A stretch of 64,000 nucleotides of DNA, taken from positions 1 to 64,000 of the forward strand of contig NZ_JNZO01000005.1 in the NCBI RefSeq assembly GCF_000717595.1. Reading direction: 5' to 3'. The first letter of the stretch is position 1. Each line of letters starts with the position of its first letter. The position numbers were made by a program, and so were the translations under genes. Below the pieces are notes generated by a model. The model worked only from the letters and a program-made list of their open reading frames with translations. It was not told the DNA's origin and did no database searches. The DNA is from Streptomyces flavochromogenes (GTDB taxonomy: Bacteria; Actinomycetota; Actinomycetes; Streptomycetales; Streptomycetaceae). Of the stretch, positions 24,858 through 33,981 are shown piece by piece.

Positions 24858-26221
24858 CGGGCCACCGCCGCACCACCGCGCGGTGCCTGCGCGCCGGCCC
24901 CTGCGCGAGCCGTGGCGCGGGCCTGCGTACGGGCCCGTGTGCGGGCCTTGGCGTATCCGATCGGGCCGTAGAGCATGCCGCGCCGCTCCAGCCGGGAGAG
25001 CGAGGCGGGCCAGGGGTGGTGCTGGGTCCCGTGCTCACCGGGAACGCCGCCCTCGGGGGTCTTCTCCCCCCGCTGGGCGGTCATGGTCCGGGCGTACGCG
25101 AGGCCGCGCGGCAGCCGGGCGAGCAGGGCGGGCAGCAGGCGGGGGCTGCGTACCAGGGTGGCGGTGAGGTACGCGGTGAGCCCGGCGCCGTAGCCGTACG
25201 CCTGATTCCGGAGGTCCTGCCAGGTGTCGCGGTGGTGGTGCCAGACGAGGGCCTCGGAGGTGTAGCGGAGGCGGAAGCCGGCGGAGAGGACGGCGACGAA
25301 GGCGTACAGGTCGTCGCCGCCGCGGGCGGCGGTCCCCGTGCCGGTCGCCGGGTCGAAGCCGCCGGCCCGGCGGAGCGCTTCGGCGCGGAAGGCCATGTTG
25401 GCGCCGGAGCCGAAGCTGCCGGCGGTGAAGGGGAAGAGCGGCTCGTCGGCGGGCGGGTGCGCCGGGTCGTAGAGACGGGGCGCGAAGCCCTTGGCGAAGC
25501 CGCCGTGCGATTCGAGGAGGATCTGGGCGGGGGTGCCGAGGCGGGCGGGCAGGATCAGTCCGGTGACACAGCCGAGTCCGGGATCGGCGGCGAAGGGCGC
25601 GGTGAGGGCGCTCAGCCAGCGTGGGTCGGCGATCACGTCGTCGTCGGTGAAGGCGAGGACGGCCCCCTCGGCGGCGGCGAGGCCGGTGTTGTGGGCGGTG
25701 GCGAGGCCGGGCGTGTCCTCGCGCACGTAGCGGACGCGGTCGGCGTGCTCGGCGTACTTCCGGGTGACGAGCTCGTGGGTGTCGGTGGTGCGGGGCGCGT
25801 TGTCGACGACGATCAGCTCGAAGTCCGGGTGGTCCTGGGCGAGCAGCGAGTCGAGGGCGCGGGCGAGGGACGCGGGGCGCTCGCGGGTGGCGACGACGAC
25901 GGAGGTGCGCGGCGGGGTGGACACGTCGAGAGCGAGGGGCCGCGTGGCGGCGAGGTGTTCGGCGTCGGTTCCGGGCCCGCCCGCCTCGGCGAGCCGTCGC
26001 CGGGCGAGGGCGGCGAGCACCTCGGCGGGGTCCTCACCGGCGGGGACGGTCCCGACGACGGTGGCGGCGGGTCGGCCCCGGAGCCGTACGAGCGCGTAGA
26101 CGTCACCGGGCACGACGGCCGGCGCGCCGGGCGCGGGCCGGAAGTCGAGGAGGGGCCCGTCGGGCGCGTCGAGATCGAGCTCGGCGACGGAGAGGGGCCG
26201 GGGGGCGGGGGTGCTGCTCAT
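24854..26221 (-). CDS. Glycosyltransferase family 2
   Basis: A 455-residue enzyme. A novel N-terminal region of about 105 residues (FRPAPGAPAVVPGDVYALVR) precedes a GT-A domain from about 107: SVVVATRERPASLARALDSL, the donor-site VVDNAPRTTDT, and the metal-binding AFTDDDVIADP. GGDDLYAFVAVLSAGFRLRY carries the acceptor-side acid. A basic C-terminal tail with repeated Ala/Arg ends it. It probably adds a sugar to a lipid carrier or glycan in the cytoplasm. The start is the ATG at 26221; it is operonic with the deacetylase. Confidence 0.88.
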   Translation of the reverse strand: MSSTPAPRPLSVAELDLDAPDGPLLDFRPAPGAPAVVPGDVYALVRLRGRPAATVVGTVPAGEDPAEVLAALARRRLAEAGGPGTDAEHLAATRPLALDVSTPPRTSVVVATRERPASLARALDSLLAQDHPDFELIVVDNAPRTTDTHELVTRKYAEHADRVRYVREDTPGLATAHNTGLAAAEGAVLAFTDDDVIADPRWLSALTAPFAADPGLGCVTGLILPARLGTPAQILLESHGGFAKGFAPRLYDPAHPPADEPLFPFTAGSFGSGANMAFRAEALRRAGGFDPATGTGTAARGGDDLYAFVAVLSAGFRLRYTSEALVWHHHRDTWQDLRNQAYGYGAGLTAYLTATLVRSPRLLPALLARLPRGLAYARTMTAQRGEKTPEGGVPGEHGTQHHPWPASLSRLERRGMLYGPIGYAKARTRARTQARATARAGAGAQAPRGGAAVAR

Positions 26222-26428
26222 CGGGGGTCTCCCCAGAGACGTACGGAGGCGGGTGCGACGGGTGCGACGGGTGGGGTGGATGGGGCGCGTTCGGCGAATG
26301 GGACGGGCACGGCGGGCGTCCGCCCGGCGCACGCGGACGCGCACACGGGAACGGACGCAGGCACCGGCACAGGCACGGATGCGTACACGGGCACGGGCAC
26401 GGACGCGATCGGCGGCACCGTGGTGGGG
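26222..26428. repeat. 207-base gene-free spacer with short degenerate repeats
   Basis: Between two glycan-locus genes the sequence repeats GGTGCGAC (26267-26283), GGCACGG and ACGGGCAC variants, with ACACGGG/CACGGAC units between 26330 and 26405. I see no gene. The spacer separates the glycosyltransferase and acyltransferase genes, so they may have separate promoters. Confidence 0.5.
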
Positions 26429-27520
26429 CTAACGGTGGCCCCGCAGGCGCGCGAGACCGTTGAGGACGGCGCGCCCTCGGGCGGCGAGCGCCGGCCGGGT
26501 GCGGACGAACCGGTGTACGCGCAGCGGGGGTTCCCGGCGCAGCCAGTGCACCGCGCCCAGCACACCCGGCCGGACGACGGCACCCTCGTGCACCGTCAAC
26601 TCCCCCGTCTTCAGAGCGTCCTTGTACTCGGCGGCGCCGCGCCCCAGATCCAGCATCCCGATTCCGGCGGCGGCCGCGGCCTCCGCCATCCGCAGATGGA
26701 GGACGAGCCCCGGCGAGTACTTCGCGAACTCGGTGTCGTACGCCGGGAACCAGCAGGACAGCACGGTCCGGGACCGCAGCCCGAAGTGGGCGGCGATCGG
26801 GCGCTCCCCCACGTACAGCACGGACAGGACGCCGGAACAGCCGGGCGTACGGAGCGTGTGGAGACGGCGGACGAGCGCGCTGATCCACTCCTGGGCGAAG
26901 CGGTCGCCGCGGCCGGTCCTGCGGTACTGGGCGGACTTCCACGCCATGAGGGTGCGCAGGGCGGCCGGATCGCGTTCGTCGAAGACGAAACGCACCTCGC
27001 CGTCCGCCTGGCGGCCGAGCTTGCGCTCCTTGGCGAGGGTGGTCCTGAGGAACTTGGGCGACTGGACGCGGAGCAGGGCCTCGTAGGCCGCGTACCCCTC
27101 GCCGACGTCGATCACGGGCGAGGCGAAGGACTCGGTGGCGGCGCCCTCGAAGACCGGCTGCCCGTCCTCCAGGTTGTCGAACTGCCAGACGGCGAGACCG
27201 CAGGCGCGCAGCAACGCCCGTGCGCCCGGCCGCAGTCCGGAACGCAGGACTGCTCCCTGGCTGTCGGAGACCCCGAAGCCGATGGCACGGCCCCCGCCGA
27301 ACAGGCCCTTCTCGTACGGGAAGAAGCCGACCGGCTCGCCGTCCTCCCACCAGACGGCGACCCGCGAGCGCGGGCGGACCTCGGCGACCGCGCGGGTGAA
27401 CTCCGGTTCCATGAAGGGATTCGCTGGCCCGTCGGCTTTGGCGCGCAACTCCCGCCACACCTCGACCTCGCGCTCGCGCAGCTCCCCCGGCCGCACGACG
27501 CGCACGCTCACAGCACCCAC
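26429..27520 (-). CDS. CelD/BcsL-type GNAT acyltransferase
   Basis: A 363-residue protein with two GNAT-like halves, the arrangement of CelD/BcsL and FemAB-like acyltransferases. NPFMEPEFTRAVAEVRPR and VGFFPYEKGLFGGGRAIGF lie in the first half; VLYVGERPIAAHFGLRSRT and FAKYSPGLVLHLRMAEAAAA in the second are the family's acyl-CoA/substrate strand pattern. Proteins of this group often sit in exopolysaccharide loci and acylate sugars. The start is the GTG at 27520, with a GGGGGG stretch about 10 bases upstream; a GTG at 27511 is an alternative. Confidence 0.8.
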   Translation of the reverse strand: MGAVSVRVVRPGELREREVEVWRELRAKADGPANPFMEPEFTRAVAEVRPRSRVAVWWEDGEPVGFFPYEKGLFGGGRAIGFGVSDSQGAVLRSGLRPGARALLRACGLAVWQFDNLEDGQPVFEGAATESFASPVIDVGEGYAAYEALLRVQSPKFLRTTLAKERKLGRQADGEVRFVFDERDPAALRTLMAWKSAQYRRTGRGDRFAQEWISALVRRLHTLRTPGCSGVLSVLYVGERPIAAHFGLRSRTVLSCWFPAYDTEFAKYSPGLVLHLRMAEAAAAAGIGMLDLGRGAAEYKDALKTGELTVHEGAVVRPGVLGAVHWLRREPPLRVHRFVRTRPALAARGRAVLNGLARLRGHR

Positions 27521-27635
27521 TTGCCGACCCCCCGGTCTACCCCCTGAGCACTACCAGGACAGGACGGTACCGGTCCGTGGTCACCCGTGACAGGGATACT
27601 GGGCCTTTCCGTGACCAACCCGTGAAGGAGGGGAC

Positions 27636-28331
27636 ATGACGGGGATCCGTGGTGATCAAGAGGCTCGCGGGGTGGACGAGTGGGAGATCATCGGGTGGGG
27701 CAGGGCCGCGGACGTGTACGCGCTGCCGGGGGACGGCGCGTGGGTGCTGCGGCGCAACCGGAACGGTGGTGACACGGCCCGGGAGGCCGCGGTCATGGCG
27801 CGCCTGGCACGCCGGGGATACCCGGTCCCGGCGGTGCTGCGCGCGGAGGGCCCCGATCTGGTGATGGAGCGCCTCGCGGGGCCGTCGCTCCTGGACGCCC
27901 TGCTGGCCGGCACGTACGAACCGGAACCGGCGGGCGCACTGATCGCGGAGCTCCTGGCGAGGCTGCACGCGCTGCCGGGGACGCCGCCCGCGCATCTGGA
28001 CCTGCACCCCGGCAACGTCCTCCTGACGGCCGACCGGGGGCCCGTCGTCATCGACTGGGAGACGGCCGAGGAGGGCCACCCGCCGGGCCTCGACCACGCG
28101 ATGTCGGCGCTGCTCCTCGCGGAGGTGGCGGCCTCCCCGGCGCCGTACGCCCCGGGCGCCCGGGCGGGCCTGGCCGCGCTCCTGTCGGCCGCCAAGGCCC
28201 CGGTCCTTCCGCACATCGGCGCGGCACGGGTCCGTCGCGCGGCGGACCCGTGCCTCACGGAGGGGGAGGTGGCGGCGCTGGGCGCGGCGTCGGAACTGGT
28301 GACGGAGCTGGCGGCGTCCCGGGCCGCCTGA
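27636..28331 (+). CDS. Aminoglycoside phosphotransferase (APH)-family kinase-like protein
   Basis: A 231-residue protein with the APH/choline kinase fold. The catalytic loop is AHLDLHPGNVLL (Asp and Asn of HxDxxxxN), and the metal motif is VVIDWETAEEG. The N-lobe is short (GWGRAADVYALPGDGAWVLR). The true substrate is unknown; this family also phosphorylates sugars and small metabolites. AAGGAGG sits 5 bases before the ATG at 27636. It is monocistronic and divergent from the acyltransferase gene. Confidence 0.87.
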   Translation: MTGIRGDQEARGVDEWEIIGWGRAADVYALPGDGAWVLRRNRNGGDTAREAAVMARLARRGYPVPAVLRAEGPDLVMERLAGPSLLDALLAGTYEPEPAGALIAELLARLHALPGTPPAHLDLHPGNVLLTADRGPVVIDWETAEEGHPPGLDHAMSALLLAEVAASPAPYAPGARAGLAALLSAAKAPVLPHIGAARVRRAADPCLTEGEVAALGAASELVTELAASRAA

Positions 28332-28403
28332 ACGGCGGGGCGTGACGACCACGGGCCGCACGCGTGCCCGGCCCACCGGTCGGCACCCCGCCGCCCGGCG
28401 CAC

Positions 28404-28420
28404 CCACCGGAATCCGGTGG
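28404..28420. promoter_or_regulatory. Short perfect hairpin in the intergenic region
   Basis: CCACCGG (28404-28410) and CCGGTGG (28414-28420) around AAT, between the APH gene and the next small gene. It could terminate the APH transcript, but there is no T-run. Confidence 0.4.
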
Positions 28421-28495
28421 CCCGCCGACCGGCCCGTCGGTACCGTCGAGCCCCACCGACCGCGGCCGCGGCCGCCCCGCCTGGAGAGTGAACCC

Positions 28496-28867
28496 GTGAC
28501 CGCCGCCCACCGCCCGACGACGACCCTGTGGCGCCCCACCGGCCCGGCCGAGCTGGACCTCGTGCGGGAGCTGGACTGGCGGGCCTGGCCGCCGCGGCTG
28601 CCCGAGCAGCCGATCTTCTACCCGGTCCTCAACGAGGAGTACGCGGTGATGATCGCGCGTGACTGGAACGTCGGGCACGACGGCGCCGGCTTCGTCACGC
28701 GCTTCGAGGTCGACACGGAGTTCCTGCGCAGGTACCCGGTCCGGCAGGCGGGCGGCCGGACGATCCTGGAACTGTGGGTGCCGGCCGAGGAGCTCGACGA
28801 GTTCAACGCGCACATCGTGGGTGTGATCGAGCTGGTTCACGAGTTCCGTCAGGCCCCCGCTCGCTAG
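28496..28867 (+). CDS. Small conserved protein of unknown function
   Basis: A 123-residue protein starting at a GTG at 28496 with GGAGAG 8 bases before. Compact and without membrane segments: LWRPTGPAELDLVRELDWRA, then LPEQPIFYPVLNEEYAVMIA, RFEVDTEFLRRYPVRQ and VPAEELDEFNAHIVGVIELV. Similar Streptomyces proteins carry the database name 'ADP-ribosylation/crystallin J1', which I recall but cannot confirm and which says little about function. A GTG at 28488 would stop after two codons, so it is excluded. Confidence 0.75.
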   Translation: MTAAHRPTTTLWRPTGPAELDLVRELDWRAWPPRLPEQPIFYPVLNEEYAVMIARDWNVGHDGAGFVTRFEVDTEFLRRYPVRQAGGRTILELWVPAEELDEFNAHIVGVIELVHEFRQAPAR

Positions 28868-28876
28868 GGTGCGGCC

Positions 28877-29002
28877 ATGGGAGAACTGCTGACCGCCGTC
28901 CGTGAGCGCGAGGAAGCCGCCCGGCCCCTCGCCCGGCCCCTCGACTTCGGCGTCGAGAACGAGCCCCGCGAGCCGCTCCTGCCGTCGGGGAGCGCCCGAT
29001 GA
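28877..29002 (+). CDS. Possible 41-residue small protein overlapping the VOC gene start
   Basis: An ATG at 28877 opens a frame reading MGELLTAVREREEAARPL and ending in SGSAR. Its stop overlaps the VOC-gene ATG by four bases (ATGA), as in real coupled genes of this window. The ribosome site is weak (AGGG), and the sequence resembles no family I know. It could also be a degraded gene end. Confidence 0.3.
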   Translation: MGELLTAVREREEAARPLARPLDFGVENEPREPLLPSGSAR

Positions 29003-29349
29003 CGATCCGCCGCGTGGTTCCCGACCTCCACACCGCCTCCCCCGAGGAGAACCGTGACTTCTACGGGCTGCTCGGGTTCGAGGCGGTCATGGACCACGGC
29101 TGGATCACCACCCTCGCCTCCCCGTCGGCCCCCACGGCTCAGATCAGCCTGATGACCCACGACCCGACCGCCCCGGTCACCCCGGACCTGAGCGTGGAGG
29201 TCGACGACGTGGACACGGCGTACGCGACGCTGCGTGCGGCGGGCGCCGAGATCGTCCACCCCCTGACCGACGAACCCTGGGGCGTGCGCCGCTTCTTCAC
29301 CCGTGACCCGGACGGCCGGGTGATCAACGTCCTGAGCCACCGGTCCTAG
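28999..29349 (+). CDS. VOC-family (glyoxalase/bleomycin resistance-like) protein
   Basis: A 116-residue protein with the vicinal oxygen chelate fold: SPEENRDFYGLLGFEAVMD in the first half and VDDVDTAYATLRAAGAEIV followed by GVRRFFTRDPDGRVINVL in the second. One fold copy is present, so it is probably a dimer. The substrate is unknown. GGGGAG lies 7 bases before the ATG at 28999. Confidence 0.88.
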   Translation: MTIRRVVPDLHTASPEENRDFYGLLGFEAVMDHGWITTLASPSAPTAQISLMTHDPTAPVTPDLSVEVDDVDTAYATLRAAGAEIVHPLTDEPWGVRRFFTRDPDGRVINVLSHRS

Positions 29350-29376
29350 GGGCTGAGCGCCGCGCCACGGCCGCGC

Positions 29377-30090
29377 TCAGCCGCGGCGCTTCACGTCCGT
29401 GCAGTACACCGCCGGATGGACGCCGTACGGGTCGAAGGTCGTGCGCGTTCCGTCGTAGGTGCCGTCGAGGCACAGCTCGCCGCCCCGGAGGTCGAGGGTG
29501 AACCGGACCCTCCCCCCGGCTTCCTCGGGGCCGTGGAGGCGGTAGGGGAGGTTGTAGCCGATCTCGGCGAGGGCCTTCTCGACGTGGGCGGCGGTCGGGT
29601 CACCGGACCCGTCCAGGGCCTTCGCTATCCGGCTGCCGTGACGAAGCGCCGCACACTTCTCGGTGTCGCCCAACTCGACCTCCTGACGCACGCGTTCGAA
29701 GTTCCAGGAGGTATCGCCGAGCGGGGGCAGGTCCTCGACGGGAACGGGGACTCCCGAGTCGCCGGGGCGGGGCGGCGGTTGCATGCTCGGGGATCCGGCG
29801 GGGAGGCCCTTGGAGCTCCCCTCGCAGGGCGCGGCGACCTCGGTCACGAGTCTCATGAACGCGAGCGCGTCCCTGTGTTCCTCGACGGTGAGGCCGGGGT
29901 CGTCCATGGGGTCGGGCCTCGCGGCCGTGGGCGTGGGCGAAGCGGTCGGCGTCGCGGCCATGGCGGCTCCCGCCGCCGCCTCCCTCGCCCCCTCCGTGCC
30001 GCAGGCCGTGAGCGCCAGGGCGCACAGCGCCGCCGCGAGCACGCCGCCGACTCGCCTGGTCTTTCCGGTGGTTGAGCGCTCTGAAGTCAT
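29377..30090 (-). CDS. Lipoprotein of unknown function
   Basis: A 237-residue protein with a lipoprotein signal: basic residues, hydrophobic VGGVLAAALCALAL and lipobox LTAC near residues 27-30. A Thr/Pro/Ala-rich linker follows (AATPTASPTPTAARPDP). The mature part has four later Cys and motifs such as DTSWNFERVRQEVELGDTEK. It is probably anchored to the outer face of the membrane. I recognise no family. The start is the ATG at 30090; a longer open frame upstream does not look coding. Confidence 0.75.
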   Translation of the reverse strand: MTSERSTTGKTRRVGGVLAAALCALALTACGTEGAREAAAGAAMAATPTASPTPTAARPDPMDDPGLTVEEHRDALAFMRLVTEVAAPCEGSSKGLPAGSPSMQPPPRPGDSGVPVPVEDLPPLGDTSWNFERVRQEVELGDTEKCAALRHGSRIAKALDGSGDPTAAHVEKALAEIGYNLPYRLHGPEEAGGRVRFTLDLRGGELCLDGTYDGTRTTFDPYGVHPAVYCTDVKRRG

Positions 30091-30158
30091 GCCCTCAGTC
30101 TGTGCGCGGCGTCCGGGCCGCACCTGAGTACCGCTACTCAACCGCCGCGCCCGCGTGC

Positions 30159-31406
30159 TCAGGCCACCCGTACGCCCGCCCGCCAGACCTCCGTGACCAG
30201 CGGGACGCCCGGGCGGTACGCCAGGTGCACGTGGGACGGAGCGTCGAGGAGCGTGAGGTCCGCGCGCGTGCCGGGCGTCAGCCGGCCGACGTCCGTGCGG
30301 CGCAGGGCCGCCGCGCCGCCCGCCGTGGCCGACCAGACCGCCTCGTCCGGGGTCATGCCCATGTCCCTTACCGCGAGGGCGATGCAGAAGGGGACCGAGG
30401 AGGTGAAGGACGAGCCCGGGTTGCAGTCCGTGGACAGGGCGACCGTCACGCCCGCGTCCAGGAGGCGGCGGGCGTCCGGCCACTGGGCGCGGGTGGAGAA
30501 CTCCGCTCCCGGGAGGAGGGTCGCGACCGTCGATCCGTTCGCCAGCGCGTCCACGTCGGCGTCCGTGAGGTGCGTGCAGTGGTCCGCGCTCGCGGCGTCC
30601 AGCTCCACCGCGAGCTGGACCCCGGGGCCGTACGTGAGCTGGTTCGCGTGCACCCGGGGGTGCAGGCCCTTCGCCTTGCCGGCGGTCAGGATCGCACGCG
30701 CCTGGTCGCCGTCGAAGGCGCCCTTCTCGCAGAAGACGTCCACCCAACGGGCGTAGGGGGCACACGCGTCCAGCATCTCGCCCGTCACGAGGTCCACGTA
30801 CGCGGCCGGGTCGTCGGCGTAGTCCGGGGAGACGATGTGCGCACCGAGGTACGTGACCTCGTCGGTGTGCTCGGCCGCGATGCGCAGCGCACGCGCCTCG
30901 TCCTCGACTGTGAGGCCGTAGCCGGACTTCGTCTCGAAGGTCGTCGTGCCCTGGCGGAGGGCCTCGCGGAGGTAGCGGGCGACGTTCGCCGAGAGCTCGG
31001 CGTCGGTCGCCGCGCGGGTCGCCGCGACCGTGGTGCGGATGCCGCCGGCCTTGTAGGGCTGGCCGGACATGCGGGCGTTGAACTCGGCGGTGCGGTCGCC
31101 CGCGAAGACGAGGTGCGAGTGGGAGTCCACGAAGCCGGGGATCACCGCCCGTCCACCGGCGTCGACCCGGTTGTCAGTGGCCGGTGCTTTGCTGGATTCA
31201 CCGACCCAGACGACGCGGTCGCCGTCGATGACGACGGCCGCGTCCTGGATCAGGCCCAGGGCACTTCCATCACCGAGGGAGGGATCGTTCGTGACGAGGC
31301 TGGCGATGTTGACGATGGCGGTGGCGGCCTTCGCCACGGCGCTGTTCGCGCTCGTGGGGGCGGAGCTCGCCACCGGGTTGTTCGTCGCCGCGGGGCCCGT
31401 GTTCAT
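30159..31406 (-). CDS. hutI: Imidazolonepropionase
   Basis: A 415-residue amidohydrolase that opens 4-imidazolone-5-propanoate to N-formimidoyl-L-glutamate, the third step of histidine breakdown. Metal-binding [19 protein letters not shown], the His in LHPRVHANQ, and [11 protein letters not shown] with the conserved Asp are present. It is the last gene of the hut operon, 26 bases after hutF. The Ala/Ser/Thr-rich first 25 residues are not part of the usual domain. The start is the ATG at 31406. Confidence 0.94.
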   Translation of the reverse strand: MNTGPAATNNPVASSAPTSANSAVAKAATAIVNIASLVTNDPSLGDGSALGLIQDAAVVIDGDRVVWVGESSKAPATDNRVDAGGRAVIPGFVDSHSHLVFAGDRTAEFNARMSGQPYKAGGIRTTVAATRAATDAELSANVARYLREALRQGTTTFETKSGYGLTVEDEARALRIAAEHTDEVTYLGAHIVSPDYADDPAAYVDLVTGEMLDACAPYARWVDVFCEKGAFDGDQARAILTAGKAKGLHPRVHANQLTYGPGVQLAVELDAASADHCTHLTDADVDALANGSTVATLLPGAEFSTRAQWPDARRLLDAGVTVALSTDCNPGSSFTSSVPFCIALAVRDMGMTPDEAVWSATAGGAAALRRTDVGRLTPGTRADLTLLDAPSHVHLAYRPGVPLVTEVWRAGVRVA

Positions 31407-31432
31407 GGTGAGAGGTGTCTCCTTCAGGCGCT

Positions 31433-32773
31433 TCAGCCGCGCAGTGCGGCGATCGAGTCCGCGAGGGCACGGGGCACGTCCGGCACGGTCTGGTGGACCC
31501 CGTCCCGTACGACGTGACGCCCGCCCACGACCGTGTGCCGGACGTCCGCTGCCGACGCTGCGAATACCGCCGTCTCGGCTGCCAGACGCGGTACCGGTCC
31601 CGCTGTCCTGACCGAGTCCAGCGCGATCGTGGTGAAGTCGGCGAGGGCGCCGGCCTCCAGGGTGCCCGCGTCCGGCAGGCCGAGGGCCGCGTGGCCGTCC
31701 GCCGTGGCCGCGCGGAGGAGCGCCGCCGCCGTCCAGTGACCGCGGGTGCGGGTGCGGAGGCGTTCGTTCAGTTCCATCGCGCGCGCCTCCTCCAGGAGGT
31801 CGATCACCGCGTGGCTGTCGCTGCCCAGGGACAGCGGGGAGCCGGCCCGCTGGAGGGCGACGGCCGGGCCGATGCCGTCGGCCAGGTCACGTTCCGTCGT
31901 GGGGCACATGCACGTGCCGGTGGACGTCGAGCCGATCAGGGCGATGTCGGCGTCCGTCATGTGGGTGTTGTGGACGCCCGTCGTCCGGGCTCCGAGCACT
32001 CCGTGGTCGGCGAGGAGCTGGGTGGGCGTGCGCCCGTGGGCCGCCAGACAGGCGTCGTTCTCCGCGGTCTGCTCCGAGAGGTGGACGTGGAGGGGGGCCT
32101 GCCGGTCCTGGGCCCAGCGGGCCACCGTCGACAGCTGGTCCGCCGGGACCGCGCGCACCGAGTGGATCGCCGCCCCGATCCGTACGCCGTCGCGTTCCTT
32201 CAGGCCGCTCACCCGCTCGGCCCAGGCCTCGGCCGTGCCGTCGGAGAAGCGCAGCTGGTGGGGGTCGGGTGCGGCGCCGAAGCCGGCGGAGAGGTACGCC
32301 GTGTCGAGGAGGGTGATGCGGATGCCCGCCTCGCCGGCGGCGGCGATCAGGGCCTCGCCCATGGCGTTGGGGTCGGCGTACGGGGTGCCGCCGGGCGCGT
32401 GGTGGAGGTAGTGGAACTCGCCGACGGCCGTGATGCCCGCCAGCGCCATCTCCGCGTACACGGCGCGGGCGAGGGTGAAGTAGCTGTCGGGGGTGAGCCG
32501 CTGGGCCACGTTGTACATGACCTCGCGCCAGGTCCAGAACGTGCCGGAGCCGACCTGGACCGTGCCGCGCAGGGCACGGTGGAAGGCGTGCGAGTGGGCG
32601 TTGGCCAGGCCCGGGATGGTCAGGCCGCGCAGGACGACGGCACCGGGCGGCGGGGCGTCCGCCCCCGTGCGGACGGCCGCGATCCGGCCGTCGGAGTCCA
32701 CGTCCAGGGCCACGCCCGGCTCGACGTTCGTGTCGAGCCAGGCGTGCTCCAGCCAGTACGTCGTCAGCGGCAC
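31433..32773 (-). CDS. hutF: Formimidoylglutamate deiminase
   Basis: A 446-residue amidohydrolase converting N-formimidoyl-L-glutamate to N-formyl-L-glutamate and ammonia. Metal site motifs: [30 protein letters not shown] and [13 protein letters not shown]. It starts at a GTG at 32773 and overlaps the end of the M20 hydrolase by 10 bases. Its presence means this organism uses the five-step branch that passes through N-formylglutamate. Confidence 0.92.
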   Translation of the reverse strand: MPLTTYWLEHAWLDTNVEPGVALDVDSDGRIAAVRTGADAPPPGAVVLRGLTIPGLANAHSHAFHRALRGTVQVGSGTFWTWREVMYNVAQRLTPDSYFTLARAVYAEMALAGITAVGEFHYLHHAPGGTPYADPNAMGEALIAAAGEAGIRITLLDTAYLSAGFGAAPDPHQLRFSDGTAEAWAERVSGLKERDGVRIGAAIHSVRAVPADQLSTVARWAQDRQAPLHVHLSEQTAENDACLAAHGRTPTQLLADHGVLGARTTGVHNTHMTDADIALIGSTSTGTCMCPTTERDLADGIGPAVALQRAGSPLSLGSDSHAVIDLLEEARAMELNERLRTRTRGHWTAAALLRAATADGHAALGLPDAGTLEAGALADFTTIALDSVRTAGPVPRLAAETAVFAASAADVRHTVVGGRHVVRDGVHQTVPDVPRALADSIAALRG

Positions 32774-33981
32774 GCCAGCTCCTCCAGTACGTCGGCGAGT
32801 GCGAGGACCCCGGCCACGCAGTCGTCCTCGGCCGCGAACTCGGCCGGGGAGTGCGAGACGCCGGTGGGGTTCCGTACGAACAGCATGGCGGTCGGAATCG
32901 ATTCGGAGAGGATTCCCGCGTCGTGTCCGGCACCGGTACCGAGGACCGGGACCTTTCCGGAGTCGCCCAGGATCCGGGACAGCTCGTCGCGCAGGGCGTG
33001 CGAGAAGTCCACGACCGGGGTGAAGGACTCCCGGACGACCGTGAGGTCGATGCCGTGCCGCCGGGCGTAGTCGCGAGCCGCCGTCTCGACGCCCGCCACG
33101 ACCGTGTCGAGCGAGTCCTGGTCGGCGGCGCGGGCGTCGAGCCAGCCGCGGACCATGGACGGGATGGCGTTGACGCCGTTCGGCTCGACCGCGATCTTGC
33201 CGAAGGTGGCGACGGCGCCCGCGAGCTCCGCCTCGCGGCGGGCGGCGAGGACCGTCTCCGCGTAGGTGAGCATCGGGTCGCGGCGGTCGACGAGGCGGGT
33301 GGTGCCCGCGTGGTTGGCCTCGCCCGCGAAGTCGTACCGCCAGCGGCCGTGCGGCCAGATGGAGGAGGCGATGCCGACGGAGTCCCCGGACAGGTCGAGG
33401 GCGCGGCCCTGCTCGACGTGGAGTTCGACGAACGCACCGATACGGGCGAGCCGTTCGGGGTCGGGGCCGATGGTCGAGGGGTCGTACCCGGCCGCCTCCA
33501 TGGCCTGCGGGAGGCTGATGCCGGAGGCGTCGCGGAGCTCGTACGCCTGCTCCTTCGTCAGCCGGCCGGCGGTGAGGCGGGAGCCGACGCAGGCGAGGCC
33601 GAAGCGGGCGCCCTCCTCGTCGCCGAAGTTGGTGATGGCGAGCGGGCGCTTGAACGAGACGCCGCGCGAGCGGAGTTCGTCGAGGGCGGCGAAGGCGGAG
33701 ACGACGCCGAGGGGCCCGTCGAAGGCGCCGCCGTCCGGGACGGAGTCCAGGTGGGAGCCGGTGACGACGGCGTCCCCTGCCGTGGGGTCGCCGAGCCAGG
33801 CCCACTGGTTGCCGTTGCGGTCGGTCTCGACGTCCATGCGGCGGGCCTCTGCCTGCATGCGGAACCAGAGGCGGCAGTCGGCGTCGGCCTCGGTCCAGGC
33901 GTAGCGCCGGTAGCCACCGGAGGCGGCGCTGCGGCCGAGGGGCCGCAGCGACCGCCACATGGCGTCGAAGCTCGCGCTCAC
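32764..33981 (-). CDS. M20 amidohydrolase (allantoate amidohydrolase-like), candidate N-formylglutamate deformylase
   Basis: A 405-residue M20/AllC-type dizinc hydrolase. Metal ligands are visible in [37 protein letters not shown] and, near the end, GAGHDAG and GVSHSPAEF. By sequence it would be called allantoate or N-carbamoyl-amino-acid hydrolase. It lies between hutU and hutF with overlaps on both sides, and no hutG is in the cluster, so N-formyl-L-glutamate is a plausible substrate (inference). The start is the GTG at 33981, overlapping the hutU stop (GTGA). Confidence 0.85.
   Translation of the reverse strand: MSASFDAMWRSLRPLGRSAASGGYRRYAWTEADADCRLWFRMQAEARRMDVETDRNGNQWAWLGDPTAGDAVVTGSHLDSVPDGGAFDGPLGVVSAFAALDELRSRGVSFKRPLAITNFGDEEGARFGLACVGSRLTAGRLTKEQAYELRDASGISLPQAMEAAGYDPSTIGPDPERLARIGAFVELHVEQGRALDLSGDSVGIASSIWPHGRWRYDFAGEANHAGTTRLVDRRDPMLTYAETVLAARREAELAGAVATFGKIAVEPNGVNAIPSMVRGWLDARAADQDSLDTVVAGVETAARDYARRHGIDLTVVRESFTPVVDFSHALRDELSRILGDSGKVPVLGTGAGHDAGILSESIPTAMLFVRNPTGVSHSPAEFAAEDDCVAGVLALADVLEELACR

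Noticed and set aside
27580..27591. GTCAC-CC-GTGAC short palindrome near the APH promoter
   Set aside because: Five-base arms are expected by chance in this sequence; no second copy was noticed.
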